A stretch of 64,000 nt of DNA, taken from contig JAUILU010000004.1 in assembly GCA_030432905.1 (NCBI GenBank), forward strand, positions 124,001-188,000, written 5' to 3'. Every line of letters begins with the position of its first letter. Position 1 is the first letter of the stretch. The notes below the pieces were generated by a model that did not search any database, was not told the origin of the DNA, and saw only the letters and a program-made list of their open reading frames with translations. The stretch comes from Phycisphaerae bacterium. Its GTDB lineage: Bacteria > Planctomycetota > Phycisphaerae > Phycisphaerales > UBA1924. This document shows positions 1-7,722 of this stretch, piece after piece. Both the position numbers and the translations under genes were made by a program.

Positions 1-86
1 ATCTCGGAGGCCTGATAGATAAAGCCTCTGCGTTTGCAGAGCGACATGATGTCGTCCATCGATTTGGTAGTACTGACGTCTGACAT
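1..86 (-). CDS. glyS: Glycine--tRNA ligase, N-terminal fragment (cut by window edge)
   Basis: This is the first 28 codons of a minus-strand gene that runs out of the left edge. The start is the ATG at 84-86, preceded by an AGGGAG ribosome-binding site about 9 nt upstream. The translation contains MDDIMSLCKRRGFIYQASE, which matches the conserved opening of single-chain (archaeal/eukaryote-type, homodimeric) glycyl-tRNA synthetases. There, a helix leading to a KRRGF motif precedes the Ser-Glu-Ile-Tyr-Gly-Gly start of the catalytic core. The enzyme charges tRNA-Gly in the cytoplasm. The gene diverges from the thioredoxin-fold gene at 222. Identification rests on this short stretch only, so it is good but not certain. 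Confidence 0.7.
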   Translation of the reverse strand, partial: MSDVSTTKSMDDIMSLCKRRGFIYQASE

Positions 87-221
87 GATGGGCGGCTCCC
101 TCTCTCGAAAATTCCAACTCAGATGCTGTGCGGAGTCTAGGACGCCGACGACTCTGGCTCGCCGGCGCATCCTGCATACACAAGCAACCCGAACCCTCAC
201 CCGAACCCGGAGGACCTCTGT

Positions 222-1280
222 ATGCAGGCCGCGATCCTGACACTCGCTCTGACTCTTCTCTGCTTAGCCGCCCAAGAACAGACCGACCCCGATACCTACT
301 GGCGGGAGATCGGCGTCGAAGAAGCCGCCCGGCTCTCTGAAGAGACCGGCAAACCCATGCTCATCTCTTTCGCCTCGCCCTTCTGCCTCGCGAGCCACAG
401 GATGGACAACTCCACGCTCGCCGACGCCGACCTCGCAAAGAGGATCAGCGAGGAGACGATCCCCGTCCGCCCGCCGAGCTCCGCCCTGCCCGAGCTGATG
501 GAACAGTTCGGCGTGCGAGGCTTCCCGACGCTCGCCCTGTGCAAGCCCGGCAAGGAGCCGATCCTGCTCACCGGGTACTGGGAGCCGGAGCAGATCGACG
601 CGTGGCTCACCGAGCCCGGCTCGCAGATCCGAAGCCGCGATCTCCGCGAGGCGCCGGTCGGGGACGTCCACGACCTGGCGATCGACCGGATGCTCTCGCA
701 TGATCCCGCGGGCGCAGCCGAGGCGATGGCGGTCTTCTGGACACGCGCCGCCTCCGAGCCCGGTGTCAGCCCGACCCTGCAATGGCTTCGGCGCGACCGC
801 TACCCATCGATGCTCAAAGAGATCTGCAAGGACGACGAAGCGCGCCGAACGATCCAAAGCCTCCTCGCCGGCTTCGACGCCGACGGGCCTGACGAAAGCA
901 CCAACCCCGCGCTCGTGCGAGATTGGGTCGTGCTGACCCAAGCCCTCGGCGACACGGACACACTCGACAACTGGATCGACGCCTCACTCAAAGACGCGCC
1001 CGAGATCGTGCGGGGCGACGAGCGAGTCTTCGAGAGGCTCATCGAGCAGGACCGGCTCGCGGACGCCGGTCGTGTCGCAACCGAACCCATGTGGAACCGC
1101 TGGCTGGCAAGGCACCGGGGCAAGCCCACCGGCGACCCGGCCAGCGACGCGGCCCCGGCGAGAGTCGCGCAGCATGAATCGGAACTCGCGCACGACAAAC
1201 TCACCCGGTTCGTCGCGGCGCTCAGAGCCGCCGACAGAAACAACGAAGCCGATTCGATCGAAAGCGCCATCACCGAGTAA
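222..1280 (+). CDS. Exported thioredoxin-fold protein with a single cysteine
   Basis: A 352-residue protein with a strong GGAGGA ribosome-binding site 7 nt before the ATG. Residues 1-18 form a hydrophobic signal peptide (LTLALTLLCLAA). Residues about 25-140 look like a thioredoxin fold of the DUF255/Thioredoxin_7 kind: a Lys-Pro-Met-Leu-Ile-Ser-Phe strand, the active-site region as SPFCLASH, and a cis-proline loop RGFPTLAL. Only one cysteine stands where family members have CxxC, so it is unlikely to be a simple disulfide oxidoreductase. The C-terminal 200 residues are helical and match nothing I recognise. It probably acts outside the cytoplasm. It converges on the PEP-CTERM-like gene at 1415. 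Confidence 0.7.
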   Translation: MQAAILTLALTLLCLAAQEQTDPDTYWREIGVEEAARLSEETGKPMLISFASPFCLASHRMDNSTLADADLAKRISEETIPVRPPSSALPELMEQFGVRGFPTLALCKPGKEPILLTGYWEPEQIDAWLTEPGSQIRSRDLREAPVGDVHDLAIDRMLSHDPAGAAEAMAVFWTRAASEPGVSPTLQWLRRDRYPSMLKEICKDDEARRTIQSLLAGFDADGPDESTNPALVRDWVVLTQALGDTDTLDNWIDASLKDAPEIVRGDERVFERLIEQDRLADAGRVATEPMWNRWLARHRGKPTGDPASDAAPARVAQHESELAHDKLTRFVAALRAADRNNEADSIESAITE

Positions 1281-1288
1281 AGACACGG

Positions 1289-1329
1289 CCGGCCCGGAAA
1301 CGCTGGAGAGAGAAGCGCACCCGGGCCGG
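1289..1329. terminator. GC-rich hairpin between convergent genes
   Basis: A perfect 9-bp inverted repeat, CCGGCCCGG at 1289-1297 and CCGGGCCGG at 1321-1329, encloses a loop holding a second small stem (CGCT/AGCG). It lies between the ends of two convergent genes (1280 and 1415), where a bidirectional terminator would be expected. There is no clear T-run on either side, so classic intrinsic termination is doubtful. Confidence 0.35.
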
Positions 1330-1414
1330 TCGATGTGAGAGAGGAGAGATCAGAATGCTTTGCGAATCCCGGCCCGCGAGTTTCCCCGCGAGCCGGAGCG
1401 TGTATTGGGCGTGG

Positions 1415-2074
1415 TTAGCGGCGGCGACGCATCAGAGCGAGGCCTGACAACCCGAGCACAGCCGAGGCCGGCGCGGGAACCTGAGTCGTGACGATGCTGG
1501 CGGATGAATCCTGAGCACCGAAGTTGGGCGAGTCGCCCGCGAGTCCGACGCTGAAGAAGGCGTCAGGTGAGAGGCCGGCGGCGTTGCCGTAGTCCTGCAC
1601 GATGAACTGCCAGGTCTCGCCCGGTTCGAGGATGCCGTCGAAGCTCATGCTCTCAAAGACGAGGTTCTGGTTCGCGCCGAGCTCGTCGATGCGGAAAGCC
1701 GGTGTGCGGACGGTGGGTGAGCCGGCGCCGAACGCACCGCCATCGATGTTGCTGAAGGTCGTGCCCTCGTCGGCGACGTAGTAGAGATCCTGAAGGTAGC
1801 GGCCCGTGAGGTTGGTGATCTGAACGAGTGCGTTGGGGATGTCCGGGCTGTCGGTCATGGTGCACGCCGACAGGTTGGTGAAGGTCGAGGCGTGGTCGAT
1901 GTGCTCTTCGGGTGCGAAGACGGTTGGGTCACCGAATTCTTCGTAGAAGGTCTGCGGCCCGTGGTTGTCGCAACCGGGCATGTCGAAGTAGGTGCCATCA
2001 ACGAGATCAGCAGATGCGGTGCCGGCTGCGGTAAAGAGTGCGAGTGTCAGTGCGGTGCGTGTCGTGGTGTTCAT
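1415..2074 (-). CDS. Exported protein with PEP-CTERM-like C-terminal anchor
   Basis: A 219-residue protein. The ATG at 2072-2074 is chosen because AGGAG lies 8 nt upstream and because it gives a clean signal peptide (RTALTLALFTAAGTASA). The mature part is acidic, Gly- and Asn-rich, and resembles no domain I can name. The C-terminus VPAPASAVLGLSGLALMRRRR is a sorting signal of the PEP-CTERM kind as seen in Phycisphaerae: a Pro-containing lead, a short hydrophobic helix and an Arg run. Such proteins are exported and then processed or anchored by an exosortase-type enzyme; none is encoded in this window. A second protein with the same tail is encoded at 21873. Confidence 0.75.
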   Translation of the reverse strand: MNTTTRTALTLALFTAAGTASADLVDGTYFDMPGCDNHGPQTFYEEFGDPTVFAPEEHIDHASTFTNLSACTMTDSPDIPNALVQITNLTGRYLQDLYYVADEGTTFSNIDGGAFGAGSPTVRTPAFRIDELGANQNLVFESMSFDGILEPGETWQFIVQDYGNAAGLSPDAFFSVGLAGDSPNFGAQDSSASIVTTQVPAPASAVLGLSGLALMRRRR

Positions 2075-2260
2075 TTCTGTGCTCCTGTGTGTCTGCGGTG
2101 ATCGCCGGAGCAACCCGGGACTCCCCCCGCTTGCTGTCCTTGGCGTTTGTGTTTTTCGTTGCTTGCCGGTTCGACTTGCCCGGCCACAGATACATCCGCA
2201 GCGCACGCCTGCACCACGACACGGAGAAATGATTTTTCTTTGAAACGCCCTATTGGCGGG

Positions 2261-2953
2261 CTAGTCGGCGTCTTTGCCGCCCGAGGAGGGCTTGCCGTAG
2301 AACACCCGGCGCATCACGTCGCCCGGCCCGATCTCGTCGATCTCGTGCTCGGCTTCTTCCTGGATCTGCTCGTAGTCGCGCACCGGCGGGGCAGCGACCA
2401 GCTCGAAGCTCTCGCCCTCGGGCGCACTGACAAGATCGAGCGAGCCGTTGGCCGTGACCGTGATCACCCAGCGTCCCTCCCCGAGCGCCCGGTACACGGC
2501 CTTGCCAAGCCGCGAGCCCTCATGCTCCCAGTCGATGTCCGCGAGTTGCTCGTCGATCACCATCGCATCGGCGGGCCTCGTCGATTCATCAAAGAGCCGG
2601 CGGATCAGAAGCCGACCCTCAACCACCACGAAGTCCACGTAGATCTCGCCCGCGGGGTCGTAGGGTGTTTCGAGTTTCTGCACCTTGCCCGACGCGTCGC
2701 GGATATGCACGAAGAGCTTGCCTTCCTCGACGACCAGCTCGGTGACCGCGGTTTTGCTGATGGCCTCGTTGAACGTGCCGCGGAGGTTCTCGTAGTCGCC
2801 CGCGAGCGTCTGGAGCCTGTCGAGATACACGTCCGCCGCCAGATCCGCCCGGAGCAGGCTGTACCCGAACAGCCCCGCCGCGACGACAACCACAGCGGTC
2901 AGCCCGCGAGCGAGCCATCGGAAGGGATTCAGGCTGATCTTTTTCTCGGCCAT
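2261..2953 (-). CDS. Single-pass membrane protein of unknown function
   Basis: A 230-residue protein beginning MAEKKISLNPFRWLARG and continuing into one transmembrane helix (residues about 18-35, TAVVVVAAGLFGYSLL). The rest, predicted to lie outside the membrane, is charged: a helix with LQTLAGDYENLRGTF, then beta-rich sequence, then a Glu-rich segment near the C-terminus (EEAEHEIDEIGPGD). I do not recognise a family. It lies 88 nt downstream of the ketosynthase at 3042 on the same strand and could be co-transcribed. Upstream of the ATG is TAGGTG, a near match to the -10-like boxes seen before other SD-less genes here. Confidence 0.6.
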   Translation of the reverse strand: MAEKKISLNPFRWLARGLTAVVVVAAGLFGYSLLRADLAADVYLDRLQTLAGDYENLRGTFNEAISKTAVTELVVEEGKLFVHIRDASGKVQKLETPYDPAGEIYVDFVVVEGRLLIRRLFDESTRPADAMVIDEQLADIDWEHEGSRLGKAVYRALGEGRWVITVTANGSLDLVSAPEGESFELVAAPPVRDYEQIQEEAEHEIDEIGPGDVMRRVFYGKPSSGGKDAD

Positions 2954-3041
2954 AGGTAAGCACCTATCGGCGCTCCGAGCTCATCGGCATGCTTATCGAG
3001 CAAGAACTCGTGTGGGCCGCCCTGTTTACGAGCCGCAAACG

Positions 3042-4406
3042 CTACCCCGCGAACTTCCTGACGCAGATCGTGTTGTTCTGTCCGCCGAAGCCGAAGCTGT
3101 TGGACAGGCAGACATCGACGCCGCCCATCGGGTTGCAGTCACGGGGCTCGTTCGGCACGTGGTCCAGATCGCACTGAGGATCGGGGCTGTTCAGGTTCGT
3201 CGTCGGCGGGATCACGCCTGTCTTGATCGCCTGCAGGCACGTGATCAGCTCAACCGCGCCGGCGGCCTGGATCAGATGGCCCAGCATGCTCTTAACGCTC
3301 GAGAATGGCACCTTGTACGCCGACTCGCCGAACACCGCTTTCACGCCCGCGGTCTCGGTCTTGTCGTTCTCTTTCGTGCCCGTGCCGTGCGCGTTGATCC
3401 AGTGAACCAACGGTCGGCCCGAGTCGTCCATCGCGTTGGGGTCGATCCCGGCTTGCTTGAGCGCCCGCGCCATCGCAGCCGCCGCGCCCAGCCCCTGCGG
3501 GTGGATGTCCGTGATGCGGTACGCGTCAGCGCTGGACCCGAAGCCCGCGACCTCGGCGATGATCGGTGCGCCGCGTTTCTGCGCGTGCTCGAGCGATTCG
3601 AGCATGACCATGCCCGCGCCCTCGCCCATGACAAAGCCGTTGCGTGTCGAGTCGAAAGGCCTGCTCGCGGTGCTCGGGTCTTCGTTGCGCGTGCTCATCG
3701 CGGTCAGACGGATAAAGCCCGTCATCCCGAGCGGGTGGATCATCGAGTGCGAACCGCCGGCGAGCATGACGTCCGCGTCGCCCCGCCTGATCAGCTCGTA
3801 CGCCTCGCCCACCGCCTGCGTGCTCGCGGCACACGCGGTCATGCAGTTGGACACCGGCCCCCGGCAGCCGAGCTCAGCCGAGACGTGCGCGATGCACATC
3901 GAAGGCTCCTGCTCGAGCTCCCTCGCCGCGACGAGGTTCTTTGGCGCAGCCTTGGCCCACTTCTTGTAGTCGATCCGGCGTGCATCGTCGTCCCAGCCCG
4001 CGTAGTTGGTGCGGACGAAGTTGTCGAGGTCCATCCGCCCCTCGCCCGAGCCGAGGTAGATCCCAAAGCGTTTCGGATCGACATGCTCGCTCGAACGCGA
4101 ACCGCCTGCGGCCGCCATCGTCGGACCGAAGCCCGCGTTGTGCCACGCGCTGACGGCAGCCGCGAGCGCGTACTTCGTCGCAAGACTGGCGCACTCGTGA
4201 CACTCGGCGCGGTCGCCGAGATGGTCTGAGAGCTTGAAGCCTTTGACCTGAGAGGCGAACGTGGTAGCGAAAGTGCTCGCGTCGAAGTGCTCGACCGGAC
4301 CGATCGCGCACTCGCCGGCGACGAGCCTCTGCCACACCGCGTCGAGTTCATGCCCAAGCGGCGTGACCCAGCCCGCGCCCGTTATGACGACCCGGCCCGA
4401 GCTCAC
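3042..4406 (-). CDS. fabF: Beta-ketoacyl-ACP synthase, intact (KS-alpha-like)
   Basis: A 454-residue ketosynthase of the thiolase superfamily, usual in length for FabF (about 410-430) with a modest insertion. It catalyses decarboxylative Claisen condensation of acyl and malonyl-ACP. All catalytic residues are present: Cys192 in MTACAASTQ, His340 in NAHGTGT, and His377 in KSMLGHL with the conserved Lys before it. The N-terminus RVVITGAGWVTPLG is typical. The ATG overlaps the stop of the upstream GxxExxY gene (ATGA, 4403-4406), so the two are translationally coupled. The partner ketosynthase at 5006, which lacks the catalytic residues, suggests a heterodimeric KS pair rather than housekeeping FabF; that is inference. 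Confidence 0.9.
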   Translation of the reverse strand: MSSGRVVITGAGWVTPLGHELDAVWQRLVAGECAIGPVEHFDASTFATTFASQVKGFKLSDHLGDRAECHECASLATKYALAAAVSAWHNAGFGPTMAAAGGSRSSEHVDPKRFGIYLGSGEGRMDLDNFVRTNYAGWDDDARRIDYKKWAKAAPKNLVAARELEQEPSMCIAHVSAELGCRGPVSNCMTACAASTQAVGEAYELIRRGDADVMLAGGSHSMIHPLGMTGFIRLTAMSTRNEDPSTASRPFDSTRNGFVMGEGAGMVMLESLEHAQKRGAPIIAEVAGFGSSADAYRITDIHPQGLGAAAAMARALKQAGIDPNAMDDSGRPLVHWINAHGTGTKENDKTETAGVKAVFGESAYKVPFSSVKSMLGHLIQAAGAVELITCLQAIKTGVIPPTTNLNSPDPQCDLDHVPNEPRDCNPMGGVDVCLSNSFGFGGQNNTICVRKFAG

Positions 4407-4900
4407 TCGTCGTCACTTTCCTCGTAGTCATCATCTTCGCCCTCGTCCTCGGGGCGGTTCAGGTTGAGTTTGTCGGGGTTGAGCACGCGGACCAAGCCGT
4501 CCTTCAAACGTCGCTCTGAGAAGTTGATGATCAAGCCCAGCTCGACGTCCGCGGCGCGGAGCTTCGAACGCAGCGCGAGCCTCTCGAGCGAGCCGATCTG
4601 CCCGGGCCTTGCGAGGATCTCGACCGCGAAGCGCTCTTCGACGAAGCAGTCGATCGCGACGCCACCGAGGTCGTTGTCCTTGTACACAACCTCGAACTCC
4701 GCGTCCATCTCGAACTCAAGACCCGCGGCCTCGAGCTCGATCTTGAGCGCATTCATGTAGATGTCTCGGCTAAAGCCCGGGCCGAGCGCTTTGTGCACTT
4801 CGATCGCGCCGCCGATGACCTTTCGGCTCTTTTCGGTCAGCGCCGGGTCGAGTTCTGAGAGCGGCAAGCCGCGCCGTCTGTTTCCTTGATCGTGGTCCAT
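4403..4900 (-). CDS. GxxExxY family protein, degenerate nuclease-like fold
   Basis: A 165-residue protein with AAAGGA 9 nt upstream of its ATG. It aligns to the GxxExxY family (PD-(D/E)XK nuclease superfamily, function unknown). This is visible in the opening EKSRKVIGGAIEVHKALGPG, the IDCFVEERFAVEIL strand pair, and the IINFSERRLKDGLVRVLN end. The name-giving motif reads GFSRDIY, so the Glu is replaced by Arg. The E-x-K of the nuclease core reads VEIL, without the Lys. This copy is therefore probably not a nuclease. The C-terminal 20 residues are very acidic (EDEGEDDDYEESDDE). It sits between two ketosynthase genes, overlapping the downstream one by 4 nt, which points to a role with them. Confidence 0.8.
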   Translation of the reverse strand: MDHDQGNRRRGLPLSELDPALTEKSRKVIGGAIEVHKALGPGFSRDIYMNALKIELEAAGLEFEMDAEFEVVYKDNDLGGVAIDCFVEERFAVEILARPGQIGSLERLALRSKLRAADVELGLIINFSERRLKDGLVRVLNPDKLNLNRPEDEGEDDDYEESDDE

Positions 4901-5005
4901 GCGAGAATTCCTTTGGGAAGTAGTTGTTCCGTGTTGTCAGAAAGCAGCGGGCACGCCCGTGCTCACGATCTCTTCTTGACTCTATCTTACTATTAACGAC
5001 TGGTC

Positions 5006-6367
5006 TTAGTCGAGCCTTCCGAGCACCACCGCTGCCGCCTGCCCGGAGAGCGAACCCGTACACACGAGCACGCGGTCCAGTTTCGTCTGAACCGACTCCG
5101 ACGCCCCCGCGTTGGCCCTGGCATCGGGGCTTCCCCCGTGCAGCCTCGCCGGCAGCGTCTGCTCCGCGATCGCCTTGGCCCCAACCGCCAGCGCGAACGC
5201 GCCGGCTCCCGAGAACAGCTGCCCCACAAAGGGTGTGAGCGTCACGAGCGGGATCGTGTTCAACGCTTCACCGAAGACCAACTCCAACCCGCCGAGTTCA
5301 GCACAGTCCATCGGCGCCGCGCCGCTCGCCGCGGGCACGATCGCGTCGATCTGCGAGGCGTCGATGCCCGCGTCACGCAGCGCCGCGTTGATCGCGTCGG
5401 CGAGCCCCTCGTCGGCGCCCTCGGCAGGACCACCGCAATTATCAACCTGATGGCACACCCCGATCGCGCCGGCCTGGGACTGGGCACTGCCGATCCCGAG
5501 CAGCTCCGCATACGCGCGCGCACCGCGTGATGTTGCCGAGTCTTTCTCTTCGAGGATCACGATCCCGCCGCCCTCGCCCGGCACGCCGCCCGGCGAATCC
5601 GCCTCGTAAGGCCTGACGTGGCGCCAGGGTTCCTGCTCGTCGGCGGGGATCTCAGCGAATCGGCCGACCATCGACATCCTCGCGATGCCCATCGGGTTGA
5701 TCTTGCTTTCGATGCCGCCCGAGAAGCACGCCGTCGCGTCGCCGCGCTCGATGACGCGGAGCGATTCACCCAGCGAGAGCAGCCCGCTGGCCTCGGTGCA
5801 GGTGATCGTGTTGGACGGGCCTTCGCAGCCGTGGATGATCGTGACGTGGCACGCGAGCATGTTGGGCAGGTACTTGAGCAGCCACAACGGCTGCAGATTC
5901 CCGATGCCAGACTCGCCCCACATGTTGAGTGAGAACTCGCCCTGGTCGTCCTTGGCGGTCACGAGCGCCGAGGTCAACTCGTCCGTTTCCGCCGCGATGA
6001 ACCCCGCGCCGATGTGGCAGCCCACCCTTCCGGACGGGATCGTTGTTTCGGCATCATCGCCCGCTTCGCGTGTGACCAGCCCCGCGTCTTTGGCCGCCAG
6101 CGAGGCCGCCACGACCGCAAGTTCGGTGTCGCGGGCCATCACCTTGGTCGCCTTGCGGTAGCTCTTGGGGACGTAGTCCTTGGCGGAGACGAGCTTGTCG
6201 CCCGAGATCGCCTCGCCGCCGAACGAGCACTGGAACTCGGAGGTGTCGAACGAGGTCACGGACGCGATGCCCGACTTGCCGGCGCAGAGCGATTCCCAGA
6301 CCTCGTCGATGCCGACACCGACAGCCGAGACTGCTCCGATTCCTGTAATGACGCAGCGGGGTCGCAT
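5006..6367 (-). CDS. Ketosynthase homologue lacking all catalytic residues (KS-beta / chain-length-factor-like)
   Basis: A 453-residue protein with the full ketosynthase fold (RPRCVITGIGAVSAVG at the N-terminus, GPSNTITCTEASG around the nucleophile). By ungapped alignment to its neighbour at 3042, the nucleophile Cys192 is Glu192, the two catalytic His are Ala346 (VPAASGA for NAHGTGT) and Gln383 (VGQL for LGHL), and the active-site Lys becomes Thr. This is the hallmark of chain-length factors or KS-beta subunits in type II polyketide and aryl-polyene systems, which form heterodimers with an active KS. The start at 6365-6367 gives the canonical N-terminus; a TAGAGT box lies 10 nt upstream. No acyl carrier protein gene is visible nearby. 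Confidence 0.85.
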   Translation of the reverse strand: MRPRCVITGIGAVSAVGVGIDEVWESLCAGKSGIASVTSFDTSEFQCSFGGEAISGDKLVSAKDYVPKSYRKATKVMARDTELAVVAASLAAKDAGLVTREAGDDAETTIPSGRVGCHIGAGFIAAETDELTSALVTAKDDQGEFSLNMWGESGIGNLQPLWLLKYLPNMLACHVTIIHGCEGPSNTITCTEASGLLSLGESLRVIERGDATACFSGGIESKINPMGIARMSMVGRFAEIPADEQEPWRHVRPYEADSPGGVPGEGGGIVILEEKDSATSRGARAYAELLGIGSAQSQAGAIGVCHQVDNCGGPAEGADEGLADAINAALRDAGIDASQIDAIVPAASGAAPMDCAELGGLELVFGEALNTIPLVTLTPFVGQLFSGAGAFALAVGAKAIAEQTLPARLHGGSPDARANAGASESVQTKLDRVLVCTGSLSGQAAAVVLGRLD

Positions 6368-6377
6368 AGTAGATCCA

Positions 6378-6383
6378 ACTCTA
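6378..6383 (-). promoter_or_regulatory. Possible -10 box (TAGAGT) of the ketosynthase operon
   Basis: TAGAGT read on the minus strand, 10 nt before the ATG at 6367, with no Shine-Dalgarno sequence between them. It fits the TANNNT pattern seen before several SD-less genes here. No good -35 hexamer was found. Confidence 0.3.
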
Positions 6384-6458
6384 CGCACCCAACCGGGCGG
6401 ACACGCACGTCTGTTCCGATTGGACCGCAGCCCGCGCCCGGGCCGATACCTACCACTG

Positions 6459-7007
6459 ATGCGCAACCGGTCTGGACACAATCCGAGCATCCTCCCTAGT
6501 CCGGGGTGGCTCTTCCTGATCGCGGGTCTTGCGATCCTTGGGTCGGCCGTCCTGATCCCCGCGGCAGAAGCGCTCGACGAGGCCCGTTACGCCCGCGACC
6601 GGGCGCTGGTCAGCGAGCAGTTCAGGCTCGACAGGATCGCCCGGTATGAGGCCGTCATCGAGGCTCTGGACGAACGCGACCCGGCGCTCATCGGGCACCT
6701 CCGCGCGATCCAGCTCAACCAGTACCCCGAGGGCATGAGGCCCCTGGGCGAGATCACCGAGGACCCGGCACTTGCCAGCGCCTCGATCTTCGAGAAGCTC
6801 GAGCCCCCGCTGCCCGAGATGCCCGCCGAGCCCGCGCACCGGAGCGACCGGTCATACCTTGCCAAGCTCGCCACGGGCCAGCCCTCGCGACTCTGGATGC
6901 TCGCCGGCGGTGCGGTCGCGGTGCTCATCGGCGTGCTCCCCCCCGCCACGCGCCGGCGTTTGCCCAAGAGACCCCGCAGCGCCGAGGCTAAGCCAGCTAC
7001 CGTCTAG
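6459..7007 (+). CDS. Membrane protein with two transmembrane helices, function unknown
   Basis: A 182-residue protein, start chosen at the ATG 6459 because upstream in-frame sequence is antisense to the ketosynthase. One hydrophobic helix lies near the N-terminus (residues about 15-36, GWLFLIAGLAILGSAVL) and one near the C-terminus (about 147-165, LWMLAGGAVAVLIGVL). Between them is a charged, probably helical, extracytoplasmic segment with RYARDRALVSEQFRLDR-type sequence. It ends 2 nt before rnpA. In many bacteria rpmH occupies this place; here no rpmH is seen. The function is not recognised. Confidence 0.65.
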   Translation: MRNRSGHNPSILPSPGWLFLIAGLAILGSAVLIPAAEALDEARYARDRALVSEQFRLDRIARYEAVIEALDERDPALIGHLRAIQLNQYPEGMRPLGEITEDPALASASIFEKLEPPLPEMPAEPAHRSDRSYLAKLATGQPSRLWMLAGGAVAVLIGVLPPATRRRLPKRPRSAEAKPATV

Positions 7008-7009
7008 GC

Positions 7010-7432
7010 ATGAACCCATCGCCGGGCACAACACCAGATCTACCGGCTCGGCGACCGACCTACCGCCCGAAGCACCGGCTCACGCACAACAACGAGTTCA
7101 GCGCCGTCTACAACGCCAGGCTCAAGAAGCCCGCTGGACCGATCATCGTCTTCGCGCTCCCAAACACGCTCGGTCACCCGAGGCTCGGGCTCTCCGTCGG
7201 CAGGCGCGTGGGCAACGCCGTCAAACGCAACGCGATCAAACGCCGGCTCCGCGACGCGTTCAGGCACATCGCTGCGCAGTGGCCAGCGAACCAGCAAGGG
7301 CTCGACCTCGTCATCGTCGTGCGCCCCCACGACGTGCGCACCGCGTCGGCGTACATGGGACTGATCGAGTCCGCGATCACGCGCCTCAACACAACGCTTA
7401 GCAAACAGAGCAGAGACCGGGCATCGGGATGA
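7010..7432 (+). CDS. rnpA: Ribonuclease P protein component
   Basis: A 140-residue basic protein, the protein subunit that helps the RNase P RNA cleave 5' leaders from pre-tRNA. The family signature is clear: [15 protein letters not shown] near the N-terminus (usual R-x-F-x-x-x-Y region) and [18 protein letters not shown] in the middle, the RNA-binding RNR motif. About 20 extra residues precede the core compared with many RnpA proteins. The 3' end overlaps yidD by 4 nt (ATGA), the usual rnpA-yidD coupling. Confidence 0.95.
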   Translation: MNPSPGTTPDLPARRPTYRPKHRLTHNNEFSAVYNARLKKPAGPIIVFALPNTLGHPRLGLSVGRRVGNAVKRNAIKRRLRDAFRHIAAQWPANQQGLDLVIVVRPHDVRTASAYMGLIESAITRLNTTLSKQSRDRASG

Positions 7433-7704
7433 CCATGCGCTCGGTCACGATCTTGCCGCTGGTTCTGCTCGTGCGTCTGTACCAGATCACGCTCAGCCCG
7501 CTGCTCGGTGGGCAGTGCCGATACCACCCGACGTGCAGCGCCTACGCCATCGACGCGCTCCGCGAGTACGGCGCGATCCGCGGCTCGATCATGACGATCA
7601 AACGTATCGGACGTTGCAACCCGTTCGCAAAGGGCGGCTACGACCCGGTGCCGCCGGCGTGCTCGCACCGGGCACCAGATGACCCGACACAGCGAAGTCA
7701 GTGA
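7429..7704 (+). CDS. yidD: Membrane protein insertion efficiency factor
   Basis: A 91-residue YidD homologue. The family pattern is complete: [14 protein letters not shown], then [15 protein letters not shown], then [15 protein letters not shown]. The protein associates with the inner membrane and assists YidC-dependent insertion. It overlaps rnpA by 4 nt. The yidC that often follows is absent; a TetR regulator comes next, so the ancestral operon ends here. Confidence 0.95.
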   Translation: MTMRSVTILPLVLLVRLYQITLSPLLGGQCRYHPTCSAYAIDALREYGAIRGSIMTIKRIGRCNPFAKGGYDPVPPACSHRAPDDPTQRSQ

Positions 7705-7707
7705 GTG

Positions 7708-7713
7708 TAAACT
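7708..7713 (+). promoter_or_regulatory. Possible -10 box (TAAACT) for a near-leaderless TetR gene
   Basis: TAAACT lies 9 nt before the ATG at 7723, and no Shine-Dalgarno sequence is present. If it is a -10 element, transcription would begin within about 3 nt of the start codon. Confidence 0.4.
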
Positions 7714-7722
7714 AGCTTCCTT

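Noticed and set aside
2140-2200. GGTTCGA-containing stretch that looked like a tRNA T-arm
   Set aside because: The flanking bases do not pair as a T stem, and no acceptor or anticodon stem can be folded around it.
2244-2262. Possible terminator (CGCC/GGCG) after the minus-strand gene at 2261
   Set aside because: The stem is only about 4 bp and the T-run is short; too weak to call.
3012-4229. Plus-strand frame opposite the intact ketosynthase
   Set aside because: Shadow of a well-conserved enzyme; no start signal or homology.
4921-5005. AT-rich gap between the two ketosynthase-operon genes as an extra promoter
   Set aside because: It has some AT-rich words and a short GGGC/GCCC hairpin, but no -35/-10 pair at proper spacing on the minus strand; the genes are treated as one operon.
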